Source: Apoda limacodes (lineage: Eukaryota; Arthropoda; Insecta; Lepidoptera; Limacodidae). Taken from it: a stretch of DNA of 64,000 nucleotides. Where the stretch lies: contig OX291560.1 of NCBI GenBank assembly GCA_946406115.1, positions 9,239,158-9,303,157 on the forward strand, written 5' to 3'. Below the pieces are notes generated by a model that worked only from the letters and a program-made list of their open reading frames with translations, was not told where the DNA came from and made no database searches. This document shows positions 10,421-22,296 of this stretch, piece by piece. The translations under genes and the position numbers were made by a program. How positions within the stretch are numbered: the stretch's first letter is position 1; every line of letters starts with the position of its first letter.

Positions 10421-12365
10421 TGACTCACTGAGCAAACAAAGCCCTCAACTGCCTAAAAAAGTGCGTGTTTTGAACACTAGTGTGATAATGTGAAGAAAAA
10501 CACATGTGTGTTTAATAAGCTGCATTATAAACTTAAAAGCGATGCAATAAGAGCTAAGTTAAGTTTAAAATAAAATATAAATCAACTCAAATCAATAAAT
10601 TTGCCTCTTAATGCTATAATACAATAAATTCCTATTAATATTTCTCTAAGAAATCTTAGTTACATTTTAAATAAAGCAATTAATTGATAAAAATTTAAAC
10701 TAATCGTTTCTGCAATCACTATGAATTTACCGGAACTAAGGGTCAATGACACATTATATTTATAGCTGATCTACATTTGATAAAAAATTTAAACAAACCT
10801 GAAAAAAGCTAAGGTGACAATAACTCTATCCCTTTCCATAAAAAAAGCTATAAGAAATCGCATGAGTAAGAAAAGGATGGTTATAGTTTATGAGTATAAC
10901 GTCAAAGTGGGTTGGCCTTTACTGATCCGTGACGACCGTTCAACTTGAAGAGGCAATGACAAACATAGCCTGAACTTGCTAACATATACCCGTCCCTCTC
11001 ACACAACGTTTTTTTTAAACTTGTTGACAATAGATGATGCAATGGCATTGTTAAAATTATCAACTCTTTTACTATCAAAACGTAATTTTTGACGCGTAAA
11101 TGTTTTTACTACGTTTCTTACGTAAGCGTTAGAATTCGTAGCTTTTTGAATTTTTAGATAACAGATTGATTTGATCATTGTTGTGGGGAACAATATTAGA
11201 AACACCACGAAATTAATCAAACGTAAAAATAAAAAAATTAAATACAAAGTATATGATCTTTTATTTATTTTATTAAGGTCACGCGCATCGCGTTAATGTC
11301 TTTTTCTCTAGCGTTTTTTCACTGCGACAAATCAGCATGTTCTTCCAAAGCTAATAAAGTTATATTATGTTTTTTACTCTCTTTGTCGATAACTACATTT
11401 GTATGTATTATATAACAAATGTATCAATTATGACTGACGAAATCTTTTTTGTTTTTTTTTGGATGACAGAATTGATTTTAAACAGTTGGTAGATATAACA
11501 TACCTAGTAACTAACTATAATTACTTATTTATCTGTAGGCAGATGAGTAGTCTTCAAAAACCCCAAACTCCATCCCTCATTAGACCCCGAAACGTCAAGC
11601 TTATGTGAGTGCGATATAATCACATACTTTTTCCATATTTTGGTTTGGTTTGGTTCAGAGTTTATAGTTTATATAGGCCAAAGTTTCAAGTTTTAGTGGT
11701 CTAAAACAGAAATTTGACTCTAAAAATTGAAAATAAACCGAAATCATGTCCTGGAGCTTTGGGTATACTTAAACTAAATGATTTTGATAGTTAGATATAG
11801 ATATCTTAACTAAGTATAAAACTTTTCATTACCTATATACTTATGTACCTACTGAATTGTTTTTTATCAAACAATGTTAGGATAGATACCTAGTTATTTT
11901 TCTGTAGCTTGAAGGTAACTTAAGGTGGGGATGGAGAGTGTGTGTCTGTACCTCGATTTATCTAGTTGATTATATTACACATTAACATCTGTTTTCAGGC
12001 TTTAAGACAGGGCAAAGTAGGTTTGATGTTCTGATCAGTTTAACGCAGCGCACTGGACTATGACCTAAGCCTCCATTCTCAGTGTGAACAGACATCGGCT
12101 GAGAAATCAATTATTAGCATATATATCAGACAAGTAACACGTAAAAAAACATCATTAAGCAGCCCATAAAATTGTTACCGACGCACAAAATATTTAGGCA
12201 TGTAAAATATATAGATTGAATTAAAATTTCCTCATTGATTAATATTTTAAGACCATGTCGTCACCAAAACCTTATAGTGTTATTATGTGCTGGGTCTGAT
12301 AATGTTGTCATAAAAAAGGCATTGTGAAGTTGTAGGGTTTCATTAATAGTTCCATACATAAAACA
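10421..12365. other. AT-rich non-coding; one small repeat scrap
   Basis: About 12040-12095 (CGCACTGGACTATGACCTAA) resembles the retrotransposon-derived fragment at 13625-13800. An 82-codon minus-strand frame at 10999-11247 has no recognisable features and is not called. Confidence 0.4.
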
Positions 12366-12367
12366 CA

Positions 12368-12453
12368 CCTTTTTTTTTATACCACTAAGGTGGCAAACAA
12401 GTTTATTGTCCGCCTGATGGCAAACGGTCACCGTAGCCCATGGACGCTTGACT
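12368..12453 (-). mobile_element. Non-LTR 3'-end fragment (CCACCTTAGTGG type)
   Basis: TTTTATACCACTAAGGTGGC, then GTCCGCCTGATGGCAAACGG and CCGTAGCCCATGGACGCTTG. The leading T-run is the poly(A) tail read in antisense. Confidence 0.8.
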
Positions 12454-12654
12454 CATGACCTTCATACAGCTTTATAGTTTAGGTACCCATAAGAGGTTGC
12501 CAATTATTGCATTAACCATAAAATGTATAGTTGAAAAGTATAGTAACGGTTGTAAACATAATAAGTGTTTAGAATGTAATATTAATCCAAAGAAACATAA
12601 TAAATATAAGTGTGTTTTCTTATTTGTTTGTTTTTCCTTTTTTTTTTGATGTCG

Positions 12655-12815
12655 CAACCGAGCATCCAATAGACCTGAAATTAGTACAAAGCACAGGGAT
12701 AGTTAAAGAGATGGAGAAGGACATAGGCTATTTTTTATCCCGGATAATTTAAAAGCTCCTACAGGAATAACTATCAACGGGTTTGATGTGGACGAACCAT
12801 AGCTACAGCTAGAAT
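12655..12815 (+). mobile_element. RTE-like tail fragment
   Basis: 'GAGAAGGACATAGGCTATTT' plus 'TTTATCCC' and 'GTGGACGAA' recur in the same order at 56070-56225 and, weakly, at 15845-15935, with 'GACATAGGCTACTT' also at 41894-42117. No coding remains. Confidence 0.5.
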
Positions 12816-13620
12816 TGCTATGCCGATAATCAAGTGCAGCACGAGAGGAATCACTGGCTTGAGCTAGTTTAAACATAATTACTACGTCTACAACCTACCT
12901 TTCCCACATACAAATTTAAGTTCCTTTAATTCCTGATCCTTTACTCAAATCCTATCTTATTGACAGATCACTTCAATAGCAGACAAAGGCATGGTCCAGT
13001 ACCCTACGGTCCTTAACCTAATCCTTGTCCAAAAATAAACGACCCCATAACACCCGTCAAAATCAAAACAAAACTCATAAGCCGGCTCATCAGCGCCACT
13101 CAACGGTGTATTGAACCGTTAGGCCTTAGACACACTTCTAACTGTCGACAAGTTTATCTATGCAGTTGAAAAAAAAACGAAGTTGTAATTTATTTAATAG
13201 AACATAGATGTTTGAATTATTAGAGAAGATAGTAGCGATGTTAAATAATAAGGTTGTATAAGATGTTATCCTTTCGTGAGAAAATCTTTAACTCATTTTT
13301 TTAAGTATTATTCGTTCATCTCCGTGTTTCAGTTAAAGGTTTTAATCCCAATAGACTCAAAAACGTAGTTGCAAGTAATTTTATATCTACTCCGTATTTA
13401 AATACTATATAGCTAAATAAATACAGAAGTCATTTATGCATATATTTAAGGATCTTCCATTTAAATAGCGTAGTTGTATAATTGTAGTGTGTTATTACAA
13501 AATTATTAAGATTACCTACGGTTTCAATGTGGCCCATTCTTGGCGTCTACGTTGCGTTTTGAGTTACGGACAATCGAGTTCCGGCATGTACCTATCAATG
13601 AGTTATTTTCTTATTTTTCC
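12816..13620. other. Non-coding, partly non-repetitive
   Basis: About 12890-13140 is C-rich on the plus strand and shows no repeat family I know. The rest is AT-rich. Confidence 0.4.
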
Positions 13621-13624
13621 AGTA

Positions 13625-13800
13625 CATGGTTTCGGTCATACCTTCGTACAGTGTAGGAAAAAATCGTGAGGAAACGTTTAAAAGACATGTGTGTAGTCCA
13701 CAATCCACACTGGACCCGCGTGTGATGTAATGGCTTGAATCGCTTTCGCCCAAGTATAGGGTAGGCTGCAGCCCCAACCGTAGGGCTGGTGGTAAGTATT
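13625..13800 (+). mobile_element. Non-LTR retrotransposon-derived fragment (GTCCACAATCC type)
   Basis: 'CATGTGTGTAGTCCACAATC' plus 'CACTGGACCCGCGTGTGATG' matches a 3'-terminal motif found across Lepidoptera. Relatives occur at 43150-43240, 27640-27830, 21750-21815 and 55300-55560. Confidence 0.5.
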
Positions 13801-13989
13801 TTAAGGAGCAGGTACCAGTTTTACCCTAAAACTAGCTGATTTATACGTGAAATACGTCCACGGTAAATACACGTATCTTTTAAATAATTTCAGTGCTTGT
13901 ACGTGTCTTATCAATTTGATCCTAAGTCCTTTCCGTGAGAAAATACTTTGTCTCACAGCAAGTATCAACTAATATCCTACGTTCGAGAG

Positions 13990-14175
13990 TTGGAGGCTGT
14001 GATCGAAGGTTGTTTGGGTCAAAATGCGCGCGAACACAGTGTAGCGCCGATGCCCGCGCGCATTGCACGCTCACACTATCTCGCGCGTGCCCGAAACGCA
14101 TCTGATTCGAATCCGAATTCGAAAATCGAAAAGTCACGCTGACTTTTTTGAAATGGAAGGAACGATCGTCAGTTG
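13990..14175 (+). promoter_or_regulatory. CpG-rich block, candidate promoter
   Basis: In a background of mostly A and T, 13990-14150 holds many CpGs (GCGCGCGAACACAGTG, CGCGCGCATTGCACGC, TCTCGCGCGTGCCCG). It is followed by an arthropod initiator-like TCAGTT at 14169-14174. No TATA box at the expected spacing. Together with the strong donor at 14568 this suggests transcription to the right. No expression data exist, so this is inference. Confidence 0.4.
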
Positions 14176-14567
14176 TTTTTCGAACAATCAAACTTAGACT
14201 ATTGTTTTTTTTTCTATTTTTTTTTTTTTTGTTTTAGGCGAGGACACTTAATCTATACAGCCTTATTTGAGACTTGTTTTCTGTGTTTTGTAAGGATGAT
14301 GTGACATTGTTGTTTATGTACAATGGTGTAAAATACTGTATGTGTTCCGAATTTTGTGCTAAACGTTCTCTAGGTCTGTTTAATTTCGTTTAGTGGTTAC
14401 AAGGGCGCGAAATTTGACTTGTTAGAAGTGTGAACTGAAAAGGTGTGAAATACTGAATTTGCTCAAAATTGTTGTGTGCTTATGCTTCAATTAAGCATTA
14501 GTTTCTGTAACTCGTGAAATAGTCTAGAAGAATCGGATTATTAGAGTCTTATTTTAAGTACACAACG
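14171..14567 (+). other. Putative 5' untranslated exon ending in a strong donor
   Basis: CACAACG|GTAAGTAA at 14567/14568 is close to the ideal donor. The preceding 400 bases have stops in all frames, including a TAA four codons before the junction in the frame needed by the exon at 37259. A spliced product would therefore start translation in the second exon. The left edge is placed at an initiator-like motif and is uncertain. An isolated donor match could also be chance. Confidence 0.35.
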
Positions 14568-15064
14568 GTAAGTAATAACACAGAGAACATCATGATCATA
14601 GAAAATCATCTTAAAATTTGGTAATTTTTTTAGTGTAAAAAAACGTAACTGGTGTTACTGTCCGACATTCCTATGTGGAAGTATAATCATTATTTTATTA
14701 TTTAAATATGCTTAACATGTTACATTATAGTACTCCAAGTAGTAGCTCGAACTGGTCTCCTAGGAGTCCTAAGCTTAGTTGCTTCTCCTTTGATATCCCT
14801 ACACCTATTACGAATTTTGAATTTTAAGTGCGTAAATCAAGTCAAAATGAATAACAAAGTGTCACCTCTAATATAGTTATACTCCTATTTTTGTGAAATA
14901 AATAAATATTTAGACAGACTCACGGGTAGACGAGACGGTTAGACAGACGGACTTGAAAAAACAACGCTTATCGTTTTTACTATTTCACTGCAGACTCCTA
15001 AAAAAACAAATAACTACGGTGCTATATATATTATTAATGTCACAATGCCAATCTCATGCCATTT
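14568..15064. other. AT-rich, likely intronic
   Basis: No feature beyond a short GACAGAC-containing scrap near 14915-14960. Confidence 0.35.
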
Positions 15065-15226
15065 AGCCTTTTTTTCAATACCACTAAGGTGGTAAACAAG
15101 CTTGCGGTCCGCCTGATGGTAAGCAGTCACCGCAGCCTATGGACGCTTGCAATACCTGGGGCTTTACTCACGCGTTGCCAACCCTTCTAATATCTAATAA
15201 CTTCTTTCTTGAAGAAACTATAAAAA
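15065..15226 (-). mobile_element. Non-LTR 3'-end fragment (CCACCTTAGTGG type), longer copy
   Basis: 'AATACCACTAAGGTGGTAAA', 'GCGGTCCGCCTGATGGTAAG', 'GCCTATGGACGCTTGCAATA', 'CGCGTTGCCAACCCTT' and 'CTTCTTTCTTGAAGAA' are antisense to the element at 9060-9378 and reach into its ORF2 C-terminus. Confidence 0.85.
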
Positions 15227-16310
15227 GTCTACAAGAATCACCCTCAATATCTATCTAATCCTGAACAGCTTATAGTTCCTGCATGGTTTTTCATTTTACC
15301 ACCCATGTAGTCTATAATTTTCCCCTAAGATGATGATTTACGACACATAAATAGTTACCTTACTCCAGATACACTACTTGTAAGCAGTTCTGCAGCATGG
15401 CTCACCCACAGTCATGCAGGTCCAAAGAAATTGGTGAAAAGAGGCTTCCATTATAATTTTTGGTGTATATTTAGCCACTGCGTTAAAATCGATTATTTAA
15501 TTAGATTAAATCTATACCGTTATACGTATAAATATATACAGTACATGAACCAACACATACAAATAAGTAACTACACAAGACTAAAATCAAAATGGCACTT
15601 CAATAAATAACCGTCGCAAAAACGTTGCAAAAATCCATTACAAAAACCAACAAATGATACTTTGCTTACCTACAAAGTGATTTAAAACGAGTTTGTTATT
15701 ATAAGAGTTTGTATTTTACGTAAAATTATGATGCTGATAATATAGGTTTTAAATCGTAATATATATTTGTTAAGTTGGTTCGTTTTTTGATTCTTTGTTA
15801 TTGCTTAGCTTTGCTACGAGTAATTGGTTATGGGTTTTGGCACCGCGATCCTTAAACGGACGGAAAAGGACGTTGGATGCATTTTCCACAGGAATAATTA
15901 CAGCCGAATTTAACGTGGACGAACTCTAGCTTAAGGACTTGCCTAGGAACGTTAATTACTGAATTTAGCACAGGGGGGCTAAAGAACTGAAAGCTAAAAT
16001 ATAATAAATATCTTTGATTATTTACGAACAAAGAAATGTGCATTTTACGAAATTCTGCATTAGGAGAAGCTTAAATGACAATCGTCCACTGAAATAAAAT
16101 CCATGAACTTATTAAGATAATAGGTAGGTAGTTAATTATCCTAAAATACTAGATGACGCGTCACCTTGTTTACGCGGAAAGGTAGGTAGGTACTTACACT
16201 GCGCAACTTTTACGACAGCGTAGAGGCGGCAAGTTCGGTATTTCTTGAAGCTTTCACATAATAACTCAGTTTCTTGAAAATTGATTTCTGGCATTTTGAT
16301 TTCTAAGGGG
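15227..16310. other. AT-rich non-coding; one RTE-like scrap
   Basis: 15845-15935 (GGAAAAGGACGTTGGATGCA ... AACGTGGACGAAC) is a decayed relative of 12655-12815. Nothing else recognised. Confidence 0.4.
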
Positions 16311-16648
16311 GTTAAGTTTGAAATAAAAGTACGTAGGTAAAGCATTTTTTTTATTAATTGTTCTAGCAAAAACCTCTGTGGCTTATATTATATGTATGTT
16401 ATATATATGTTCAGTATAGGATAAAAGTACGTAGGTATAGAATTAATTGAGTTAAGTATGGAACAAAAGTACGTAGGTATAGCAATAATTAGGTTGAGTA
16501 TGGGATAAAAGTAAGTAGGTATATTAATTAAGTTAAGTATGGGATAAAAGTTCGTAGCTATAGCATCAACTAGGTTAAGTACCTATGGGATAAAATTACG
16601 TAGGTATAGAAATATTTATGTTAATTATAGGATAAAAGTACGTAGGTT
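16311..16648. repeat. 42-bp minisatellite, seven units, one displaced
   Basis: Units begin with GTTAAGTATGGGATAAAAGT (or variants) and continue with ACGTAGGTATAG. Starts are near 16311, 16409, 16451, 16493, 16532, 16574 and 16620, giving a period of 39-46 bp. About 55 extra bases separate the first unit from the rest. Confidence 0.9.
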
Positions 16649-17089
16649 CAGTAGGCATATAGTAGGCTTAGCATGGATTATCATCCTGCAGTCCTAATTA
16701 ATAAGTCTAGAGATTAAAAACTTGGCAAGTAGACGGAATTCACCAGAGTTTTTCCAAATTCAACCTCTAAGGCTCATCGCTTGATAGGGGATTTAAGTTT
16801 GTAGGTACAAAAAGAATTAAATCACCACTTAGTATTTTATTAATATTTTCTTGTTTATTATTGTAAGATATAATAAAAAGGCCAGTCAAAAGGTAGTCAG
16901 GATCGCTTAGTCAGGGTTACATACTAAGTAAACAAAAATATATTAGGTTACAGGCGTCGGTACAGGCAAGTCACGTTGTATCGGACAGTATTTACTCCGC
17001 ACAGCCTGCCCCATTTTTGTTTTCTCTATAATAATTAATTAGATATTGGACACTCGTTAGAGAGAAGACGTCACCAGATAATCATCTAT
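16649..17089. other. AT-rich non-coding, nothing recognised
   Basis: No repeat family or exon signals seen. Confidence 0.4.
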
Positions 17090-17275
17090 ACATATAATAA
17101 AATGGTAGGAAAGTCAAAACTGTACATTGAATATTTTTTTAAAAGAATACTTGGGGTGTGATCTACAATCGATACCGAAGCCAAAAATATAGTTTTTAGA
17201 ATTTTTGTCTGTTAGTCTGTATGTATGTTCGGGATAAACTTAAAAAGTACTGCATGTGTGCCATAGATTACGGGC
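17090..17275 (-). mobile_element. RTE-like tail fragment
   Basis: Antisense copy of the 3' half of 2684-3292: 'ATAATAAAATGGTAGGAAAG', 'GATCTACAATCGATACCGAA', 'GTTCGGGATAAACTTAAAAA'. It starts at the family's 3' end and is 5'-truncated, as expected for target-primed integration. Confidence 0.75.
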
Positions 17276-18028
17276 CATTTTAAGTTTCTACTTACATTCA
17301 TACCGCAACTTAATGCTATAGCTTGAAGGGGTAGAGTAGTACCTCGAATAAACTTGGGGCGTGGGCTTGGAATGTAGCGTGTATTAGTATAGCCTTCTTT
17401 ATAAAAGGGCTATGTAACGCAGAAAAAAAAAATGTTGGATTGTTAGCGACTCATATTTAATTTTATAAAATTAATTTTATTATATTTAATTTTTTTTAAG
17501 TTTATAAAAACTAGCTTTATTACCAGCGGCCATTTTGAATACGCCACATTGAAAAAGTTATCTACACCTTTTGCCACCATAGATTTCGAGTTCTTTAATC
17601 TGTTCCATGGGCTGCGCGATAGCCTCACAAAATGAACCATTATTTAGATATATAGCTAATTCGTTGCAACTAGATACCTGTCTCTTTATGAAATGTATTG
17701 TCCAGTCTGTATGTCAATGGTTACTTCAGCTAAGAACAAAATGTCATATTTTTATCATTTTATTTAAGTATTGACGCCCACAAAACTTCTGGAGGCAAAA
17801 TAAATATGTAAATCACCGAATTTTTAGAATAGTATTATTACTTTAAAATTAACTATGAAACACTTTTATATTTTGCTGAGCTTGGATACATTTTGGGCCA
17901 TCACCTTTTTAATTTTATTACAAAACTGTTTTGCGGTTCACATAAGACAGCCTATAAAATTTCATTATAATCTTATAAATGCAAAAAATCTATTTGTCTA
18001 GATATATCTATGTATGTAGGTATAAATT
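17276..18028. other. AT-rich non-coding, nothing recognised
   Basis: A 65-codon minus-strand frame at 17443-17640 has no similarity that I can name. Confidence 0.4.
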
Positions 18029-18285
18029 CCCTCATAGCCTAGTTGATAGTGTGGCCGACTGGTGTGCAGAGGGCGAGGGTTCGATTCCCGCACTGGACAA
18101 ACATTTATGTGATAAACATTTGTGTTTGTCTTGAGTCTGGGTGTATTTATGTATGTATTTCCCAAAAAATTAATATATGTATTTGTATCCGTTGTCTGGT
18201 CACCATAACACAAGCTCTGCTTACTTTGGGGCCAGATAGCGCTTTGTGTAATGTCCAAAAATATTTGTTTATTATTATTATAAAT
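18029..18285 (+). mobile_element. tRNA-derived SINE (family A), best copy
   Basis: A tRNA-like head 'GCCTAGTTGATAGTGTGG' (A-box region) is followed by a near-consensus B-box GGTTCGATTCC at 18078-18088, a body 'TTGTGTTTGTCTTGAGTCTG', and the tail 'GCCAGATAGCGCTTTGTGTA', then ATT repeats. The head gives an internal pol III promoter. SINEs code for nothing and depend on a LINE. Any ORF crossing here is chance. Confidence 0.9.
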
Positions 18286-19169
18286 ACAAGGTTTTTAGCC
18301 CCGGAAGAGGAGAACCAGTGGCTGGATGCATACCAACATCGTACTGTGGGAGACAGCCTTTTTTAACCACCCACTTTAGTCCTACGTGACAGGTGGTGAG
18401 CACAACGCCGCGACACTGATTCTGCGTAAAAAACAAGACAAGGGGCAGATATATATACCATCCCCATTAATTCCAATTCCTGACTAACTATTAGAAGTAA
18501 GATTTGTGTGTTTATTTTTTACATCATCCAAAAAATTAAATTCAAAAAAAAAATTACAATCAAAATATTCCTTTACATCGTCATGGAACATCTAGATACA
18601 CATGCAATTTATATTGCCCTTATCTCATACAACCCATTTCATTATTTTATTGCATTTCATAGTTTTAAATTAAAAAAATAAATGCATTCGGGATTTTTAG
18701 CCAAAATTACAAATATGTTTTCCTAGGTTTGACTTTGTTGGGTTTTCATACCAAATTTTCATATCACTCATAAGTACCTTACAACAAAACCTTCTATCCG
18801 AACTTCAGTAGTTTCGAATCAGCGTTAATCAGCCAATCAGGACTTCACTTAAATAATGTTATAAAAAGAAAAGTTTCGTATGTTTGATTGTTAGTTAGTC
18901 ACTTTATACTCAAGACAGGTTAAAAGTTTCAACTACACTCATGTCGCTTATACTTTCTTAATTGCAATAGGATATAAATTACGCGAGAGAAACCGTGAAG
19001 TAGAGCTAGTATTATAGTATGGATCAAAATTTACTACTTTTATGAAATACGATGATCCCTGCGGTTTCACTTGCAGCAAAATTTATTTCCGTGGGAACTC
19101 GTGATCAGGATGAAAAGCATTCTTTATTCTTTTCCTGCGCCAATAATCAAAACATACAGTTGCCTCGTT
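18286..19169. other. Mostly unassigned; short RTE-like scraps
   Basis: 18300-18430 contains a GC-richer unidentified segment (AACCACCCACTTTAGTCCTA). About 19045-19140 (TTTATTTCCGTGGGAACTCG) resembles the fragment at 22405-22565. Confidence 0.35.
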
Positions 19170-19393
19170 AAACATGAAAAAATCACGTTTGTTGTATGGG
19201 AGCCCACTTATTTATTTTATTCTGTTTTTTAGTATTTGTTGTTATAGCGGCAACAGAAATACATCATCTGTGAAAATTTTAACTGTCTAACTATCACGGT
19301 TCATGAGACACAGCCTAGTGACAGACGGACGGACAGCGGAGTCTTAGTAATAGGGTCCAATTTTTTACCCTTTGGGTACGTAACCCTAAAAAA
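19170..19393 (+). mobile_element. GGAACCCTAAAAA-family repeat, head missing
   Basis: From 'AATCACGTTTGTTGTATGGG' through 'GTTATAGCGGCAACAGAAAT' to 'GGGTACGTAACCCTAAAAA'. Same order as 10134-10420. Confidence 0.8.
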
Positions 19394-21974
19394 GAGCAAT
19401 TACATGCGAATATGGATACTTTTAACTAAAAACTCAGGTAAATATTTACTTCTCTGCACCAAGTTATTTTTGGGTAAAAAATATTTTAATTGATAGAGTA
19501 GCACCCCGTTATACACGAATGAAACAAAAAAGTAGGCGGAAAAGAATAGTTTTTGAAAAAAGCCATACAAAAAAAAAATTCGGCCGCCGATTTCTGCATT
19601 CCATTTGGGTATGATGCATCTTCATCCATTAAAATCATTTTTACACAAAAACGACGTGTTGCAAAGAAGTAAAAAATTACCAAAACTCATGTTATTAAAA
19701 ATCGTCCACCCTAAAAGTCCATTCTAAATATTAGTGAAAGAATATTTGAAATAGGTTACAATTTCCCCATTTTCATATATTCGACTCCAAAGTCGTTTTT
19801 TTCGGTTACGTTCACGCATAATATGATCGTGTCTGTTAAAATATGGTGTTAAACGCGTGATCGGAAAAACGAGACAAAATCTACAATATGAACACAAACT
19901 AAAATTAAAATGAAAAATTATTCGAGCATTTTTAAGATATAACTGACTGAATTAAAAGTTTCTTTGAGTCTTAAACAACGATAGTACTTATTAATCGTGT
20001 CTGTAAGCCGTCTACCACTGACTCCAAATCTATAATCGCGCAACATTTTAGTTCAATTAAAAAACCAGCCAACACCATTGATCGAAACGGCCACAAAACA
20101 AGCTAGCAGCGACCCCTGACCCTAACTGCGTGAAACGAAATTTAATTTCTTTGCTCTAAATACTCACTCGCACTTATATTACCTTTTTTCGACAAAACCG
20201 GTTTCGGTTTTCGATTTCTTTGGACGCACGACGCTTTGGTCCGAAGCAATTATATGTGATTGATTAGTAGATACACGTGGTCTCTATGAGTTTAGTTGGC
20301 TCGTTGCATTATTCGATTTTAAATTTGTTTTAGTAACTAGCTTTCTAAATCTAGTATCATCTGAAGTCTTTTGCTTATGGTGCTATAACATAGAAGAAAC
20401 AAAATACTAAGTAAAAGTGCTGTAAGAAACTATTTAATATATATTTTTTTAATTTGTCCAGACTTTTTAGAAACTCTGGAAGACTGTTGACAATTTGATC
20501 CATATAGCCTGATATAAACATATTGGGCCAAAAAGGCATTCCTTTGTTGGAGATTTTAGTAAAAAATTTACAACTTTGCTCGCCGTTGCTTGCTCTTTAT
20601 TTTCAATTGATCCTCTGTAAGTCTTCGATGCATAACACTGCAGAAATTTTGCGTCGAATCCTAATATAATAACTAAAAATAAACAAGAATAAACACGTCT
20701 TCATTGTTTAAATCCGCACATAACACACCATTAGTATAATTATTCATAACGGGGTTACCATGGATTGGTTTACTGTTGCGCATGCAAATTTGCAAAAAAT
20801 ATCGGGATATTTGGGACAGTTGCATACACGCTATTTTTACGGATGAACTGTGGAAGTAGAAGCGGTGGTGAAGCGAGGGTCTAATAAAGCAAATCATATC
20901 TCGGTAAGCCTGTTACTAATAATTGCAAATAATATAAGTAGTTGCTGTTACAATTTTCTTATATCAACACTTTTACATTATTAGTTTATGTTAGCTCAAT
21001 GCTTGACGCATATAAAAGAATTCTTACTGAATAGCTAATTATCAACGCAGTCAAATCTTCTTGGTCTAGAAACTCGAAACTCGATAGTATATCTACCATG
21101 TGAGCAAGCGTTAAAAAGAACCCTTAGGTATTAAGTACTATCACCGGCTAAAAATAATTGTTTTTCTTGTACGGGAAAAGTTAAATCATGCTGTAAACAT
21201 TTGTATGTAATTTTCAAATTACAAATATTTATTATTTAAAAGGCATGTAGGAATTGCGTAAATTTTAACTTTTTTAGTGGCAAAGGTAAGTAATAAATAT
21301 TGAGTTGCCAACACAGCGACCTTTAAAAAAAATAAACATATAAGACGAGAGCCTTTGAATATCGAATAAGTATCCGCAAGCAAATATTTAAATTTCAATT
21401 CGAACTTCGCATATCAATGGAGAGCCATAAGCCACCAGATTTTTTTTATTCTTACTGGCCGTACTGAGACAATAAAGAAAAAGCCATAGGAAAAAAAAGT
21501 AAAAAAGAACGATTCAGAAAACAGCATCTAGATTCGAAACACTGGCTGATTCGAGGTTGGAAACAAAAGAAGTTGGCTCCCGCCTGACCGAGATCTTGGC
21601 GTACGCGGCCGCATCGTTTCTTTTATTTCTTTTTCGTACTTTTTGCGTTCCATGTGATTTCTTTTTCCTGATGCATCACAATGAGACGGTCTATTGAACT
21701 ATAAACATTCGTTTTGAACATTTAATGTTAACTTAGAGTTAGAGTTTAATGTCCGCACTACAGTGGCACAGGCCTTTGCTTAGAGGAAGGAGGCTTCGGA
21801 TCTAAATCTAGTTTTGGAAGTTCTGCACTCAGATATAAACCTCTGAACATTAACAATCTAGAAATTCGTATCTAATATTATCTTACTGACAGATCATTAA
21901 ATTAAGAAATAAAAGACAGAAGTACTTAATATTAAATACCTATATGATTATGTATACTTAATACAAATATTTTT
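19394..21974. other. Long AT-rich stretch, largely unassigned
   Basis: 20020-20270 looks non-repetitive (AAACCGGTTT palindrome at 20195-20204), as does 21500-21660 (includes a NotI-type GCGGCCGC near 21606). 21750-21815 (AGTGGCACAGGCCTTTGCTT) is a retrotransposon scrap of the type at 55300. No exon found. Confidence 0.4.
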
Positions 21975-22082
21975 AGGAAGCAGTTGATTAATTTTTTAAA
22001 GGATTGGCAACGCGCGATTATGCCTTTGCTCTGGTGTTGTAAGCGTCTATAGGCGGACCGTAAGCTTGTTTGTCACCTTGAT
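21975..22082 (+). mobile_element. Non-LTR 3'-end fragment (CCACCTTAGTGG type)
   Basis: 'GGATTGGCAACGCGCGATTA', 'GTGTTGTAAGCGTCTATAGG' and 'CGGACCGTAAGCTTGTTTGT' follow the 9060-9378 order, with the central CCATCAGG segment deleted. Confidence 0.7.
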
Positions 22083-22296
22083 AAAGAATATCTTTAACCA
22101 CTAAAAAGAAGCGGAAAAAATAAGAATAAGATAAGCGCGGCATTTGTACTGTTTTTCTAAATTTAAAATTTCCTGTAATGTTTTTTATTAATTTTGTACA
22201 ATGAAGGATTAAAATAAATAAAGTAAAAAGCTGGCAACTGTTTTCCTTATGAGATATTAAAAATTCTACTAAATATTAATTCATCTCTCATCAGAG

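Noticed and set aside
13948..14191. Two overlapping frames of 64 and 89 codons on opposite strands
   Set aside because: They come from the CpG-rich promoter-like block; neither has recognisable protein features.
18043..18366. 107-codon plus-strand frame (and its minus-strand shadow)
   Set aside because: It lies inside a tRNA-derived SINE.
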